Below are positions 1 to 10,348 of a stretch of DNA of 64,000 bases, one piece after another. The stretch spans positions 80,138,168 to 80,202,167 of the forward strand of contig NC_088203.1 in the NCBI RefSeq assembly GCF_037126465.1, in the 5' to 3' direction. Below the pieces are notes generated by a model, which was not told the origin of the DNA, searched no databases, and saw only the letters and a program-made list of their open reading frames with translations. The stretch comes from Ornithodoros turicata. Its lineage: Eukaryota; Arthropoda; Arachnida; Ixodida; Argasidae. Both the position numbers and the translations under genes were made by a program. Every line of letters begins with the position of its first letter. The stretch's first letter is position 1.

Positions 1-240
1 AAAAATCGGCAAAAACATACACCATGAAAGTTCAAGCAATTCGGACTTATCCAAAAAACTCGTCTTTTGCGGAGTTCCAATAACCAAGAGCTCAGCAAGA
101 AAAAACATGCCCTGATGACTGTTTGACGGGGTTCGTTTCCTTCTTGTGTATCGATAGGCCTCTCATCGCGGGACAAGCGTCCCTCAGCGTCCGCGACAAG
201 CGAGGGTGACCCACTTGACCTAGAATCACTACAGAATCTT
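1..240 (+). repeat. Left part of dispersed repeat, copy A
   Basis: This stretch matches 33195-33370 with many substitutions; both contain the run gcctgatgact followed by a purine-rich to T-rich stretch. The match to copy B breaks off near 240 and resumes near 3766, which is how I place the LINE insertion between them. No open frame is supported. The exact 5' edge of the repeat lies outside the window. Confidence 0.55.
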
Positions 241-1341
241 CGTTTTAAAGTAGCGACACTGAAGTTACAACAGCGAGCAGGAGCAGCCATCTTGCTTCCG
301 CGCGCTGCTAGTCACCTGACGACGTTCACGATGCCATCTCTCGAGCGCACCGTGAAATGTTGTTCCTGCAGTAGGGCACCTTGACCACTTTAAGCTCACT
401 TTGACCTCTTCTGGACGGTCTCGTGGACAATGCATAGATGATGCAAACGCTTCCCTAAATCTTCCCACGGCAAGCATTGTTAGGTTTGCTGTCTCTGCTC
501 CTCAACTTGGGGCTTATGCGAAGTGGAAACAAGTTGGCTTCCCTGCTCGCCTGTGGAGCTCAGTGTCGCTACTCTGAAGCGAAGCTTATTCAGTGACTCT
601 CACTTGACCCAAATCAACTGTGCAACAGCCTTTAACAACGCGCGAGGCACACGCGCAATTTTCGGCGGTTGACGCCGAATAAGAGGGGTTCCGCGACATC
701 CGTCGTCGCGCTGATCGCATCACGCTGAACCTCGACGGATCTAGAAGGCAGTCTAAAGGCGTCTACGTAAGTTGGCGTGCGACCGCTGGCGGAACTTCGT
801 TGCATCTTTGTCCCCCCTTACACCGATATTTGGACCATGCTCAGGGCGCTTTCTGACCCAGTTCTTCAGCGGCACCCATTCCGATCCTTGTCACAACATT
901 CCGGGCGCTCATTTCTGCAGATCGCTGAGGAGTATTGCGATCACCTCACCACGCTCTCACGGCCTCTGCGCTGTCTTCTGCCCGTGATATATACTTATCG
1001 TGCTGACCTCATCTTCAGATCCTGCCTTGGACGTACCTTTCAAGCTTGTTGAGCTTGAATCTGCCCTGAGGATTTCCCCCCAGCACACTTCGCCTGGAGC
1101 TGACCAGGTGACGTAGAAAGCCCTCCGGAATCTTCCCTTATGTGTGCGTCGGCTTCTCTTAAGGCTCTTTAACGAATCCTTTGGTAGAGGCAAAGTTCCA
1201 CGCGGATTGAAAACTGCGATGGTTGTACCTCTTCTCAAACGAGGCAAGTCGCAAAATAGTATTGATTCCTTTCGTCCGACCGCCTTCACAAGCTCCGTTG
1301 GGAAGACAATGAAACGCATAGTTTTCTGGTACTTGGAAAGG

Positions 1342-1755
1342 TGGTACATGGGTGGCTTTTACACCGGCTTTCAAACACCTCCTCGGTGTCGGCGCGTCCA
1401 GCCTCTGTTCCACGTATGGTGTGCGCGGTGACCTCCATCACATCCTCCTGGTCTGCGGACAGTACGATCGCGAGCGCTCCCTCATGGAAACTGCTCTTCA
1501 ACGCGTCGATCAACGCCAGTTCGACTTCACCAAAATTCTCGTGCCATGGTCGGACCCCTCACATCTGATGCGAGGCCTACGAGCTGTTGCTGAGTTCCTC
1601 TCCAGCACAGGACTAATAGACGAACTCTAATAGGACACCTTTCCATCATCATCACTTCCTAATCCCTTCCTCAAGCGCAATAGGGCAGTGTACCGCCATA
1701 ACGGCGGAGAATGACCCACCACATCATCAGCCCATTTATGTGTGCGTGTGTGTAA
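1342..1755 (+). mobile_element. Nested 5'-truncated LINE 3' end
   Basis: This 414-bp insert sits inside the RT of the older LINE. It encodes a LINE C-terminal tail (YGVRGDLHHILLVC near its start, EFLSSTGLIDEL before the stop at 1630) followed by a short 3' UTR. The 7-mer GGAAAGG is present at 1335-1341 and again at 1756-1762, which fits a target duplication, and joining the flanks restores an RT frame. It is thus a later insertion by a related LINE family. Confidence 0.7.
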
Positions 1756-2045
1756 GGAAAGGGCGCGCTTTTTTCCTGAGGTTATGGCAGGCTTTCGTCT
1801 GGGTCGTTCGGCAACTGACAACGTTCTCGATCTCGTCACTGAAGTGCAACAAGCGAAGGCTGAGGTGAAACTCACCGGTGCAGTTTTTCTCGACGTAGAG
1901 AGAACATATGACAACGTGTTGCACAATGCCATCGTCGCGACGCTACAAGAAGCTGAAGTAGGAGGTTGCAGAGTCTCATGAATTCAAGACTTTCTCTCTG
2001 ACCGACGCATCTTCGTGCGCACCACGGATTGTGACACCGCTTTCT

Positions 2046-2344
2046 CAGTGGCGTCACTAGGGGGGTGCGGGGGGTGCGGTCCGCACCGGGTGAAGCGACG
2101 GAAGGGGTGACGCGCCGCATCAATACTGCCGCTTGCTTCCGTTCTCTGCGGCACGATGACGCCAAAAAACAACATGAGGAGCCTTCTACGAGGCACATTA
2201 CTTTTTTCTGAGTGTGGTGTAATATGTTTATTTATCGTGAATCGCCTGGTACGGAAAGGGATACGTTAATGGGGCATGGGTTGGGGCGGGGGGTGACGCA
2301 AAGAGCCCCCGCACCAGGTGACGCGTACCCTAGCGACGCCACAG
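2046..2344. mobile_element. hAT-type MITE, 299 bp
   Basis: Ends are CAGTGGCGTCACTAGGG on the left and the inverse of CTGTGGCGTCGCTAGGG on the right. The 8-mer CGCTTTCT is present at 2038-2045 and again at 2345-2352, the 8-bp duplication expected for hAT elements. The interior is G-rich on the left and has no coding sequence. It interrupts the LINE reverse transcriptase. Confidence 0.85.
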
Positions 2345-2744
2345 CGCTTTCTATCTCGTCCGTCGTGATGCTTCACGGGGATGTGTATTGAGCCCTCTCC
2401 TCCTTAACATTATAACGGCTTCGCTTCCTGCACAGATTCGTGATCATACCCGCATCACTCTGTACGCGGACGGCATCTGCATATGGACCTAGCTGCCACT
2501 CGTCGAGACACTGTTCAACGCCGGTTACAATGCGCCTTGGATTCTATTGTAGAGGACATTGCCGACCGAGACTTATCGGTCTCCCCTATTAATATCGTTG
2601 CCATGGCATTCACCCGACGCTCCTTCCAAAAGTATCCCTTATTTGTTAGTAGGGCATCCCTGGACCTTGTGCCTCATTGCATGTACCTTCTTCCTGGACT
2701 TCTGAAGAAAACCCTGTACCTCCCGCTGTTGCTCATCAACTTAC

Positions 2745-3156
2745 GCTGGAGCACCTCAGCTCAGCTTACTCTGAGCGACGTCCTGTCTACACCGGTGGAT
2801 CAGTGTCTCAAGGCGGATCAACAGCAGCCTTTTACATCCCACATGAAAACGCTGAAGTGGCGCAGAAACTTTCCTACGAAACGTCATCTACAGAGTCGGA
2901 GCTCTTCGCCATACTGACCGAGTTGAACCACATAGCGGGACCATCCCCTGGAGCGTGGACTGTGTCCACGGACACTAAGGCGGCGCTAGATGTTCCTGCA
3001 AATTATTGTACCAGAACAATCGACAGCCTAGGCGCCATGATAATCGCAGCATACAACCGACTTCTCTTCTCGGGTCATAGCTTGTGTTTCCAACGGGTAC
3101 CCAGTGACATCGGCCCGCACGGAAACACTCGCGCAGACGCCTTTGCAGACGCTTAG
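2745..3156 (+). pseudogene. LINE RNase H domain remnant
   Basis: An open frame at 2677-3156 reads through an RNase H fold: VYTGGSVS, then SSTESELFAIL, then STDTKAAL, and finally NTRADAFADA. In this family the first motif is usually YTDGS, so the first catalytic aspartate has become glycine; the glutamate and the other two aspartates remain. The domain follows RT as expected for I/R1-like LINEs. The stop at 3154 is premature because C-terminal sequence continues to 3503 in another frame. Confidence 0.75.
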
Positions 3157-3765
3157 CACATGGGGACGTCACCTTCGATAACTCTTCGCTACCACTTTTA
3201 CCACTTTCGGCCTCAGCATGTCGATTACAGATGCGCCGAATCCGGCACAGCGGCACTCGGCTGTTTCAAGAGGGCGCTGTCCCATTAAACGATCATCTCC
3301 GGTTCGTCGACCCGTCGATGGATTTCGTTGCCACACACCACTGCTCGTGTACTCGTGCTACACACCACACGCCTACTCGAGCTACGATGCACAGACTTTT
3401 CTCTGGCCACTCTGCTCGCAGAGTACGATACCCCACACAGCGGTCTGTGACCAAGGCAGTTTTGACGTTCCTCAACGACACAGGTGTCATGTACAGGCTG
3501 TGAACTCGAATCTTGTCATCTCATTCGTCAGTGGCTTACCCTCCCCTCTCACCCTCGTATACATATTACTCTCATCTTTTTTCAGAAATCTTATTTGTCT
3601 TTAATCTGTCTCATCCTTCTTTCGTCTTTTATTAGTTTATTCTTTATTTCCTAATTCTCTTCTTTTCGTTTTCTTTTTTGTTGCGGAATAGCAAGCCGAC
3701 ATACCGTTTGACTGATCTTTGATCCTTTTCTTTCTCCGTTCTAATAAATAGACCATCGGCATATA

Positions 3766-4400
3766 CACAAGCGCGCGCGTAATGCGGGTGAACTTCACCG
3801 TTGCCTAGAAGCACCTCAACATTGGAGTCACTGAATGAGTGCCCTTCTTAGTGACTCTACTCAACAATCGGCATGAGGACATCTTGAGGTCGTTTTAGCC
3901 ATTTCGTATATCTGCTTGGAAAACGTCCAGCCCCCGACTATAGGACTTCCCTTTCTCTTTCTTTTTGCGTCTCGTGCTTCCCCTCGTCCCCAAAGTTGAC
4001 AAGGCAGGACAGATGACATGCAAATTGTCTTCTTGAAAATGCAGCTAGTTCGTGCGACGCAGACAGAAGATGGGACGCAAGCGAAAGCTGCCCTGCATCT
4101 ATGTAAAGAAATATCCGAATTTCGAGATGTTCACGTCACCAGCTAGGTGGTCCCGGTATACAGCTATGGCTGTTTGCAAGATCTGCAACATGACAGTAAG
4201 TGTTTTTACATGCTAGAGTCGCATTGTTTTTGCCGGGTATGTCGTTTCACAACCATCGCCTTTTCTCGGAATTTCCGATTTTACCTCAGCTGCAAAAAAC
4301 AAACGAAGAAAAACGCCGAATTATCGGAAAATAATAAACTCCGAAGAACACCTTGCTGAATATGCAAAAAATAAAAATAAACTTCGAAAACCCCTACCCC
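3766..4400 (+). repeat. Right part of dispersed repeat, copy A
   Basis: Matches copy B at about 33410-33565, 33870-33980 and 34220-34880. A shared landmark is cattggagtcactgaatg (3819-3837 here). Copy A lacks the two LINE 3' ends that interrupt copy B and also lacks the block present in B at about 34655-34830. It includes the small exon at 4070-4195. Confidence 0.65.
4070..4195 (+). pseudogene. BED-zinc-finger-like first exon (42 codons)
   Basis: An ATG at 4070 opens 42 codons without a stop and ends exactly at a strong splice donor (ACA then GTAAGT at 4196). The product begins MGRKRKLPC, has a KYPNFEMF segment, and ends AVCKICNMT, giving a C-x2-C pair like the first half of a BED-type zinc finger. 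The histidine half is not seen downstream. Copy B has the same exon in decayed form at about 34430-34560 with VCKLCHMS. Two copies keeping the cysteine pair and surrounding residues argue for a former coding exon of a transposon-borne or amplified gene. I do not recognise the full protein. Confidence 0.5.
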
Positions 4401-5165
4401 TAATTATACCAGCTTAATTAGAATGCGTTCAAGCGCCAGCTGCTCCTTAAAGAACTAGTTACCTTTTTGGGAGCTTCGTTAAACTAACCTAGACCAAAGT
4501 TGAAATTGTTTGGTGCATCTCACTTTTGCAGGACAAGCCTCCGTGCAGAATCTGCACTTCATCACGTGAGAATATTGACCACACAGTGGGACAACTAGAA
4601 GGAAAGATAGAATGACAAGATGAACAGCAAAATCACAAGATACAGAAGGGCAATACAACTTACAGCGCATAACAGCAGGAGAAAAGGTCGTAGAAGAAGA
4701 ATGGGTGAGACGGGATGGATTTTTCTTGAACCATACAATTGGTGAGTATTTTTATTTCTACGGTCGATAGCTGACAAGTAGAGCTCTTTTTTGTCTTCCG
4801 CACGGGTACCCTGCCGGGGACATACGGTGATACGTTTGCAGGTTCTTCTTTTGTTCTCTACTGCTTTTGTCCTGGATAGATGACGCTGGATAGATGACAT
4901 TCACGATTCACACACACGATGTTTGTTTCGCTCCTTTCCTTTCCAGCGGTTCCTTTCGTTCCTTTCACGTTCTTTTCCAACGCTATTGACAATCAACAAT
5001 TGATCAATGACTTCCATTTAGAAATAATTGGTGCAAACAATCCTTGGCACATACCACAAATACCACATTTTATTATGCATGCTTGACTGCAGAGACGTTG
5101 ATGACGAGGATAAGGATTGGCGCGGGGACAGCGGGAACAACGGTGGTCCTATGTATGTAAATATA
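4401..5165. other. No recognisable feature
   Basis: Moderately AT-rich sequence. Short open frames on the minus strand (4479-4670, 4595-4900) show no domain and no conserved partner elsewhere in the window. I see nothing I can name. Confidence 0.5.
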
Positions 5166-5500
5166 CAGGGTGTCTTTTTTCTTCGATACAGATTTTTCAT
5201 TAAAAAAAAAACTATAAGGGCTATAGACATCCTATTTTCACTTCTATCATCTCTGGGCCGGCGGACGTTCTTGGCCATCTGTTGCTCAACCGTCGAATGA
5301 CTAATCAGCTAAAAATCGTTAATTAGCTCTTTAATTATAAAAGCTACGAAGTTGTCCCAATGAGAACATCTGTTCCTTACGGTCACCTGAAATCGTAGCC
5401 GTTTTCAGAACAAAAATCCGTTCGGTAGATCGTCCCCCCAAAATTCGTGAAGCAACACCACTTTTTCTTTATTTCGTTCATTGCGCGTCATCGGAGATCC
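5166..5500. mobile_element. One end of a CAGGGTG element
   Basis: Begins with TA then CAGGGTGTC, the terminal sequence also found at 5818, 9171, 11184 and 50680. No matching opposite end is found before the gypsy sequence begins near 5500, so this is probably a truncated copy. Its right limit is approximate. Confidence 0.45.
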
Positions 5501-5529
5501 GTCTATCCTTCACCCCCAATGTGAGAGGG

Positions 5530-5627
5530 TGAAAGAGCACACTGTCGCCTGGTGTCGGGTGGTGACGTAGTGAAGAACATCATGCTGGACAGGCTTGGTC
5601 CAGTCCGGCGGTTGGGTAAGAGCCGGG
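5530..5627 (-). pseudogene. gypsy pol fragment beyond the insertion
   Basis: Read on the minus strand, this piece continues the protein broken at 7721: it carries a proline-rich stretch and VQHDVLHYVTT, typical of the segment just before reverse transcriptase in gypsy pol. With the 2.09-kb insert and one TA removed, the two flanks lie in one frame without a stop across the junction. Similarity ends near 5530. Confidence 0.6.
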
Positions 5628-5629
5628 TA

Positions 5630-7719
5630 CACTCTTAACTCCGTACCCTTTAGTAAAGGGTAAAAAATCGCAATATTTTACCATCTATTTCAGAAGCTAC
5701 CAGTACCCTCTGAGCGACCCCTTTTATAAAAGTTACAAGGAAACCCACTAATTAGAGGTTACGGCCTTCAATCCAGCACCTGCCCGTAAAGGTTACGCCA
5801 ACGTGCGGCTTTTTATACAGGATGTTCATTTTTATTCGCAACAGAGTAGCGCTCATTTGGCAGGTGGGTTATGTGAATTTTTGCTAATTATTCGATCCGT
5901 AGTTACAAACACATGCCTCAGGAAATGTCGGAAATGTTTGTAACTATGGATGGGTTAATTTGCGAAAATTAACATCACCCACCTGTCAAATGAGCGCTGG
6001 TGTGATGCGAATAAAAACAAACACCCTGTGCGTGGGATATCGACAGACATTTACAGAACACACCAAGGTACCAAAATGACCCAGCAGAAAAGGAGATCTT
6101 GAACATATGTATATTACAAAAACAGAAGTCTGTCGAGAGGTGATACATTGTGCACAAGTGCGATTCTGATGTGAGGAGAAACCATGGTCGCTTTACCATG
6201 TATGTGGAAAAAAGAACTATCTTCTAAGTGAGAAGCAATGCATAAAAGTGCGAGGAAGCTAGCGAGTCAAAACAACTGACCTATGTTTGCTAAGCTGAAC
6301 ACACCCAACGAAATGGAGAATTGCAGCAGAAAAAAATTTATTCCACATTCGTGTTGCAGAGGCGAGCGCAAATGGCAATACAGTATTACATAAAACGCAC
6401 ACAACCTTGAGGAATATGAGTGTACAGTAACGCAGGAGACACTACATTACTGCGTTATCAGCGTTGGAGGCGCTCTGGGACGAGTTTGTGAGGTACTGCA
6501 TTGCGCTGGTGACGGTATGTGAACCTGCATGTGGGATCCTGGGAACAAAAGTTTGGGCAATGAGAGTAACATTTACGGAACCATTCAAATCCGTACAAAG
6601 CACAAGGTACAAATCAGCATAAATGCGGGAAGGCGTTCACTCCGCGATTGAGTCTTAGAATATCGTAAGAAAACAACAAGTAGGAAGCTGCGAATTATAT
6701 ATCTCGATGCATATATCCGCAGCTCGCAAAATGCACGCCGGTGTATTGACTTGGCGACCAAGTAAGAGCAGAAAAGTAGCAAGCGTAAGTGGCGTTCATA
6801 TGCAAGACCGCAAAACGCTTGCCATAATCACAACAAACATGCGCTAAGAGCTCTTGCTATCAAAATAACGCACGTACCTAGCACAAAATGTACACTTACC
6901 CAGTGTATGAAGTGTGTGAATTAGGGCTGCGGTGGTGACGTTCGTTAATATGGTGTCGTTAGTTAGGTGGTGTCGTTAGTATGGTGACGTCGGTTATATA
7001 TTCTTTGCAATCTTCGCACTCACTACACTTTCCCCTTAGAACACCGAAAATATACTTGTTTGCTAGCGACATCTAGCTTTTCCGGTGTTCCTGACGATAC
7101 TATGATAAACGCGAGGAAAACCACTGATTAAAACAGATTACACTTGTTAACGGACGGACGACGAGCGTTAAGCGTTTCAAGGAAACCGCTCTCAGTGTGG
7201 ATAGACCTAGACCAGGCTCGGCTACGCAGCGAAATCGGAAATCTTGGTGGTTGCGGCATTGACAATTGTTTTCCACCCTTTAGAAAGAAACATACTATCT
7301 GTATTTCAGACTGCGAACTTATAATCTGTGTTCATGCAGCATTGATAACATGTAGTTGACGTATAGGTGACGCTGAAACAGATAAAAAATAACAGCGTAG
7401 ATTCGCAACTGTCGTCTCGAATGGGAGGCTGAAACGCGGCATTATGCTGAAAAACAAAAGGAAAACAGACTATCGTTGGAGATTTCGCTTAGAAGTTACA
7501 GTGTCGGAGTATAGAGGGTACATTTATAAGTTACAACAAGATGTTTTTGTTTTTTCCGAGATGTAACTTCTATTCGTGTTGTAAAGACATGACTTTGGTC
7601 GCTTTTAACCTCTAAATATACGTTACAGTGGTGTAACCTATAAGAAATCTCGAAATCTACGTCTATACAGAAGTTACATGTTTCTAAAAGTTACAATAAA
7701 AGGTACGGGTTTAAGAGTG
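5630..7719. mobile_element. CACT-ended DNA element, 2,090 bp, in gypsy pol
   Basis: Left end CACTCTTAACTCCGTACC, right end the inverse of CACTCTTAAACCCGTACC, so the first 18 bases match at 16 positions. TA flanks both sides (5628-5629 and 7720-7721). The host frame is restored when it is removed. No transposase is recognisable inside; small minus-strand frames at 5975-6199 and 6585-6782 look incidental. A 211-bp palindrome (5818-6028) is nested near the left end. Ends and 2-bp duplication are compatible with EnSpm/CACTA. Confidence 0.7.
5818..6028. mobile_element. Palindromic MITE with CAGG(A/G)TG ends
   Basis: The left half (CAGGATGTT...CGCTCATTTGGCAGGTGGGT) is mirrored by the right half, where the inverse reads CAGGGTGTT...CGCTCATTTGACAGGTGGGT. 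Arms are about 90 bp with few mismatches. The left flank is TA and the right flank TG, so a TA duplication may have decayed. It lies inside the 2.09-kb CACT element. Confidence 0.65.
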
Positions 7720-7721
7720 TA

Positions 7722-8110
7722 CTCCTTCAATAGGGAGGCGAAGGGCAAGTCTGGAGCAGAGCAGGACAAGACGCGCAATGGAGAAATCGGCAGTTTGAGG
7801 CCGTGAACAGATAAGGAAGTAGTACGGTCTATCAGGCGCTTCCCATTGACATCGACGAGCAGCTTAAAATGATTCAAGAAGTCAGTACGTCTGCTACAAG
7901 GAAAAGCCACCGGAAATCTCTTCGCAGCCCGATGTTCAGGGTGAGAGATTTCTGAACCGTACGGGGATAGTAGAAGCGTTGGCGGCCTTGAGAGAAAAGC
8001 AGGATCGTAGAGATCGGGAAAAGCGGCTGCTGGCTGGAATGACGCTGACCTCAGCACCTGTGTCGACTAGGAACCGAGTGCCATTGGCACGGTCGACGAT
8101 GTGAAAGAGG
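7722..8110 (-). pseudogene. gypsy protease and start of pol
   Basis: Minus strand. FLVDTGAEVSVIP around 8065-8030 is a retropepsin active site (DTGA). Downstream, in a shifted frame, DFLNHFKLLVDV and a linker lead toward reverse transcriptase. The frame is then cut at 7721 by the CACT element and continues at 5627. Protease would mature Gag-Pol. The frameshift between the active site and the second half shows decay. Confidence 0.65.
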
Positions 8111-8144
8111 CGGCTGCCGTCAAGGCCGGGTCCACTTGCCGCCA

Positions 8145-8978
8145 TTAGTGGGAAGCCGGCGAGTGTCCCGTCCAGGTACAAGAAAGCAGGCAATGATTGG
8201 CGTTCGCACCAAAGCGACGGTGGTACCAGCAGAGGCCACCTGAACTGTCCGACCGAGAGTGTGATCGGAGGTCCGACGGGTCCTCTGCGGTGTCGAGGGC
8301 GGCGCGGACTTGGGGATCGCGGGCGGGTGATAAATGACGCGACAAGCTGCGTGAGGTGGCTGATCTGATGCGCCATCTCCTGAATGTCGGGTGGAGAAAG
8401 GGGGAGGGGACGATGGTCGGCCTGTGGCGGAGGAGTGGCGTTCTCTAAAGCCGTAGGTCGCTCAAGAACGCTGACTTGGTGGGGTGAGGCGGCCTCCATG
8501 ACCGCGTCAGCAAGGGAAGCAAGCTCGTCCAGGGGTAGGTTCGACGCGGTGGCCAGAACCATTTGGACGTTAGTTGGCAGGCGTTGCATGAAAAGTTGGT
8601 GCAGGAATCGGTCACCGGCTGCGGAAACATCGCCTCCCAAAAGCTGCGTTGGACGCCTATCGCCGAGCTCTTCTGCGGATAACAACTGCCTGAGGCGCTC
8701 GCGGTCGGATGTGGAAGTGCGTTTGAGCAAGGCAGGTCATACGGGTTCTCGGGTGGTGGGGAGGTGATGAGATCGTGCACCTCTTCGGCGGCTGTTGGAG
8801 ACAGAGCCGAGATGACGTTGTAGAACCGGGTGGTCGGGGAAGTGTTGCCGGACAGATGGAACTGCGCTTCGGCTTGTGCAAACCAAATGGCTGGATTAGG
8901 GTCCCAGAATGGAGGTAGCTTGACGGCGACAGCGGTTACGTGCGGTGATGATGGCGCCGCGCTGTCGCCTTGAGACAT
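8145..8978 (-). pseudogene. gypsy gag remnant
   Basis: The minus-strand frame opens with MSQGDSAAPS 40 nt inside the LTR. The first 85 or so residues (KLPPFWDPNPAIWF, then an SALSPTAAEEV segment) look like tick and insect gypsy capsid. Near 8735 the capsid continues in another frame (RQLLSAEELGDRRPTQLL, LPTNVQMVLAT). A basic, proline-rich tail follows, and in a third frame a short cysteine/histidine run (CWYHRRFG...HC) stands where a nucleocapsid-like motif is expected. Gag would package the element RNA in the cytoplasm. Two frame changes make it non-functional. Confidence 0.65.
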
Positions 8979-9000
8979 CGTCGGAGAGGGTTGGGATTGT

Positions 9001-9018
9001 TCACGTCCGGGTCACCAA
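9001..9018 (-). promoter_or_regulatory. Primer-binding site of gypsy remnant
   Basis: On the minus strand the bases after the LTR read TTGGTGACCCGGACGTGAA. The TGG start directly after the LTR and its GACCC run are typical of tRNA-primed retroelements. A very similar sequence, TTGGTTACCCGGACGAGAA, lies next to the LTR-like block near 21510. Confidence 0.5.
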
Positions 9019-9166
9019 TGTAGTGCTAGAGGCACAAGACAGTACACAGAAGTGAGGGAAGACCGGCCAGCCGAACAACAGCCCGAGCTGGCCGTGCAGT
9101 CGTGTTTTATTAACCACGCGCCTTGATCATTGGTGTGCGGGGGATGATGATGGCGATGCCGCTACA
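9019..9166 (-). repeat. 5' LTR of gypsy remnant, 148 bp
   Basis: On the minus strand it starts TGTAG and ends CTACA, with a polyadenylation-type AATAAA (plus-strand ttttatt near 9108) inside. It is immediately followed by the primer-binding site. A 148-bp LTR is short but plausible. No second LTR remains to compare. Confidence 0.55.
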
Positions 9167-9170
9167 TATA

Positions 9171-10332
9171 CAGGGTGTTTCAAAAAACGTGTCATTCGGA
9201 CTTTATAAAAAAAACGGGGCGACGGAAAAATACGGGGTAAACTAAATTTGCCATCTTGCAAAAATATTTTCATTTGATTTTAATTAAAATAAATTGAATT
9301 TCTTTAATTGAACTCCAAAATTTCCCAAGTCAACCTAACGTTTTTTTTACAGAATTAGAGAGCCCGTAGCGAACTTAGTCAGAACCACCAAGAAATCCGT
9401 TCGATATTGCAAAGGGAATTGCCCAAAAAAAGTCCCGAAGTTGAGGCTTCAGAGTTTCGGGTATTCAACAGCGCACCAAATCAGTCGCAAATATGCGCGG
9501 AGGGCAGGACATGCTCCTGCCCACATGAAGATAGAACAGTTATCGCCGGACCGGCGTGCAGCACAAGACGCGCCGATAACAAGGCGGGTGACATTCCACC
9601 ATACGTTGATAAGCGGCAAACAAAAGCAATCTACTAGCAAAAATGATTCCGCCTCTTTTTTCCCTTCCTGTTTTTTTTTCGACCTTCTATCTTTCATGGG
9701 GGCAGGAGCAAGTCCTCCTCTCCACGAATCTTTGCGTCTGATTTCGTGCGCCGTTGAATACCCGAAACTTTGAAGCCTCAATTTCGGGACTTTTTTTGGG
9801 CAGTTCCATTTGCAATATCTAGCGGATTTCTTTGCGTATCTGACTAAGTTCGCTACGGGCTCTCTAATTCTGTAAAAAAAAAACGTTAGGTTGACTTGGG
9901 AAATTTTGGAGTTCAATTAAAGAAATTCAATTGATTTTAATTAAAATCAAATGAAAATATTTTTGCAAGATGGCAAATTCAGTTGCCACACAAGTGCCGT
10001 TTACCCCGTATTTGGACGGAAATATATTTGGGCGGTTCATTTGCATACCAAAATTCGGGGATGGATATTTTAGAGCACGTGCGTGTTTCAGGATTTTTTA
10101 AACGTGGAATGGTGTTAAACGAAGATAGTCTATCAATCTGCTATCTCGCTTTCGCCGGGAATCCCATAATTAAAAAGTTAATTAATGAATTTTAGGTAAT
10201 TCATCTTGTAGTTCCACACTTTCTTCGAGAGGATGTCCGCCTGGCGGTAGAACTCAACTGCAAAAACAGCATCTATGCTGCTCTCATAGGGTTTTCATAA
10301 AAATTCTGGTCAGTTTTTCGTGACGCACCCTG
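9171..10332. mobile_element. CAGGGTG element with 260-bp inverted arms
   Basis: Ends are CAGGGTGTTTC and the inverse of CAGGGTGCGTC, and each is flanked by TA. Inside, 9231-9490 is nearly the inverse of 9740-10010, with a unique spacer between. The right 320 bp lie outside the arms. Apparent frames (9407-9637, 9449-9916) come from the repeat and from nothing recognisable. TA flanks and long arms suggest a Tc1/mariner-like non-autonomous element, by inference only. Confidence 0.65.
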
Positions 10333-10348
10333 TATATGTTGCAATTTG

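Larger units (their letters stand above)
1070..2560 (+). pseudogene. LINE reverse transcriptase remnant, twice interrupted
   Basis: The reading is open in three blocks: about 1070-1341, 1763-2045 and 2353-2500. Block 1 carries the SPGADQVT and LKTAMVVPLLKRGKS motifs, block 2 the FLDVE-YD motif that includes the first catalytic aspartate, and block 3 the LSPLLFN-type motif and a YAD box whose second aspartate is replaced by glycine. Deleting each nested insertion with one copy of its target duplication brings the flanks back into one frame. The frame also has an in-frame stop near 1111 (tga to tag region). The enzyme once copied LINE RNA at a nicked target; this copy cannot. Confidence 0.7.
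240..3765 (+). mobile_element. RNase H-bearing LINE (I/R1/Jockey-like group), decayed
   Basis: A plus-strand non-LTR retrotransposon remnant. In order I read: a degenerate region before RT (about 480-1070), RT motifs at 1070-1340 (LKTAMVVPLL...SFRP), 1763-2045 (VMAGFRLGRSATDN, VFLDVERTYDNVLH) and 2345-2500 (the YAD box, seen as YADG), an RNase H domain (about 2745-3156), a C-terminal region ending with a stop at 3503, and a T-rich 3' UTR with gaatagcaagcc and an AATAAA at about 3745. Many stops and frameshifts show it is dead. The RT is broken by a nested LINE end (1342-1755) and a hAT MITE (2046-2344). The 5' edge is placed only by loss of match to copy B. Assignment to a clade is by motif order, not phylogeny. 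Confidence 0.75.
5500..9166 (-). mobile_element. Ty3/gypsy-type LTR retrotransposon remnant
   Basis: Read on the minus strand: 5' LTR (9166-9019), primer-binding site just inside, gag (from 8978), aspartic protease (around 8060), and the start of pol. Pol breaks at 7720 and resumes at 5627 on the other side of a 2.09-kb DNA element. The coding region then stops in the left repeats near 5500, so reverse transcriptase, RNase H, integrase and the 3' LTR are all missing. Several frameshifts divide gag. The family is a retrotransposon by content; there is no envelope gene. Confidence 0.7.

Noticed and set aside
8384..8767. 127-codon plus-strand frame
   Set aside because: It is antisense to gypsy gag, whose motifs are clear on the minus strand.
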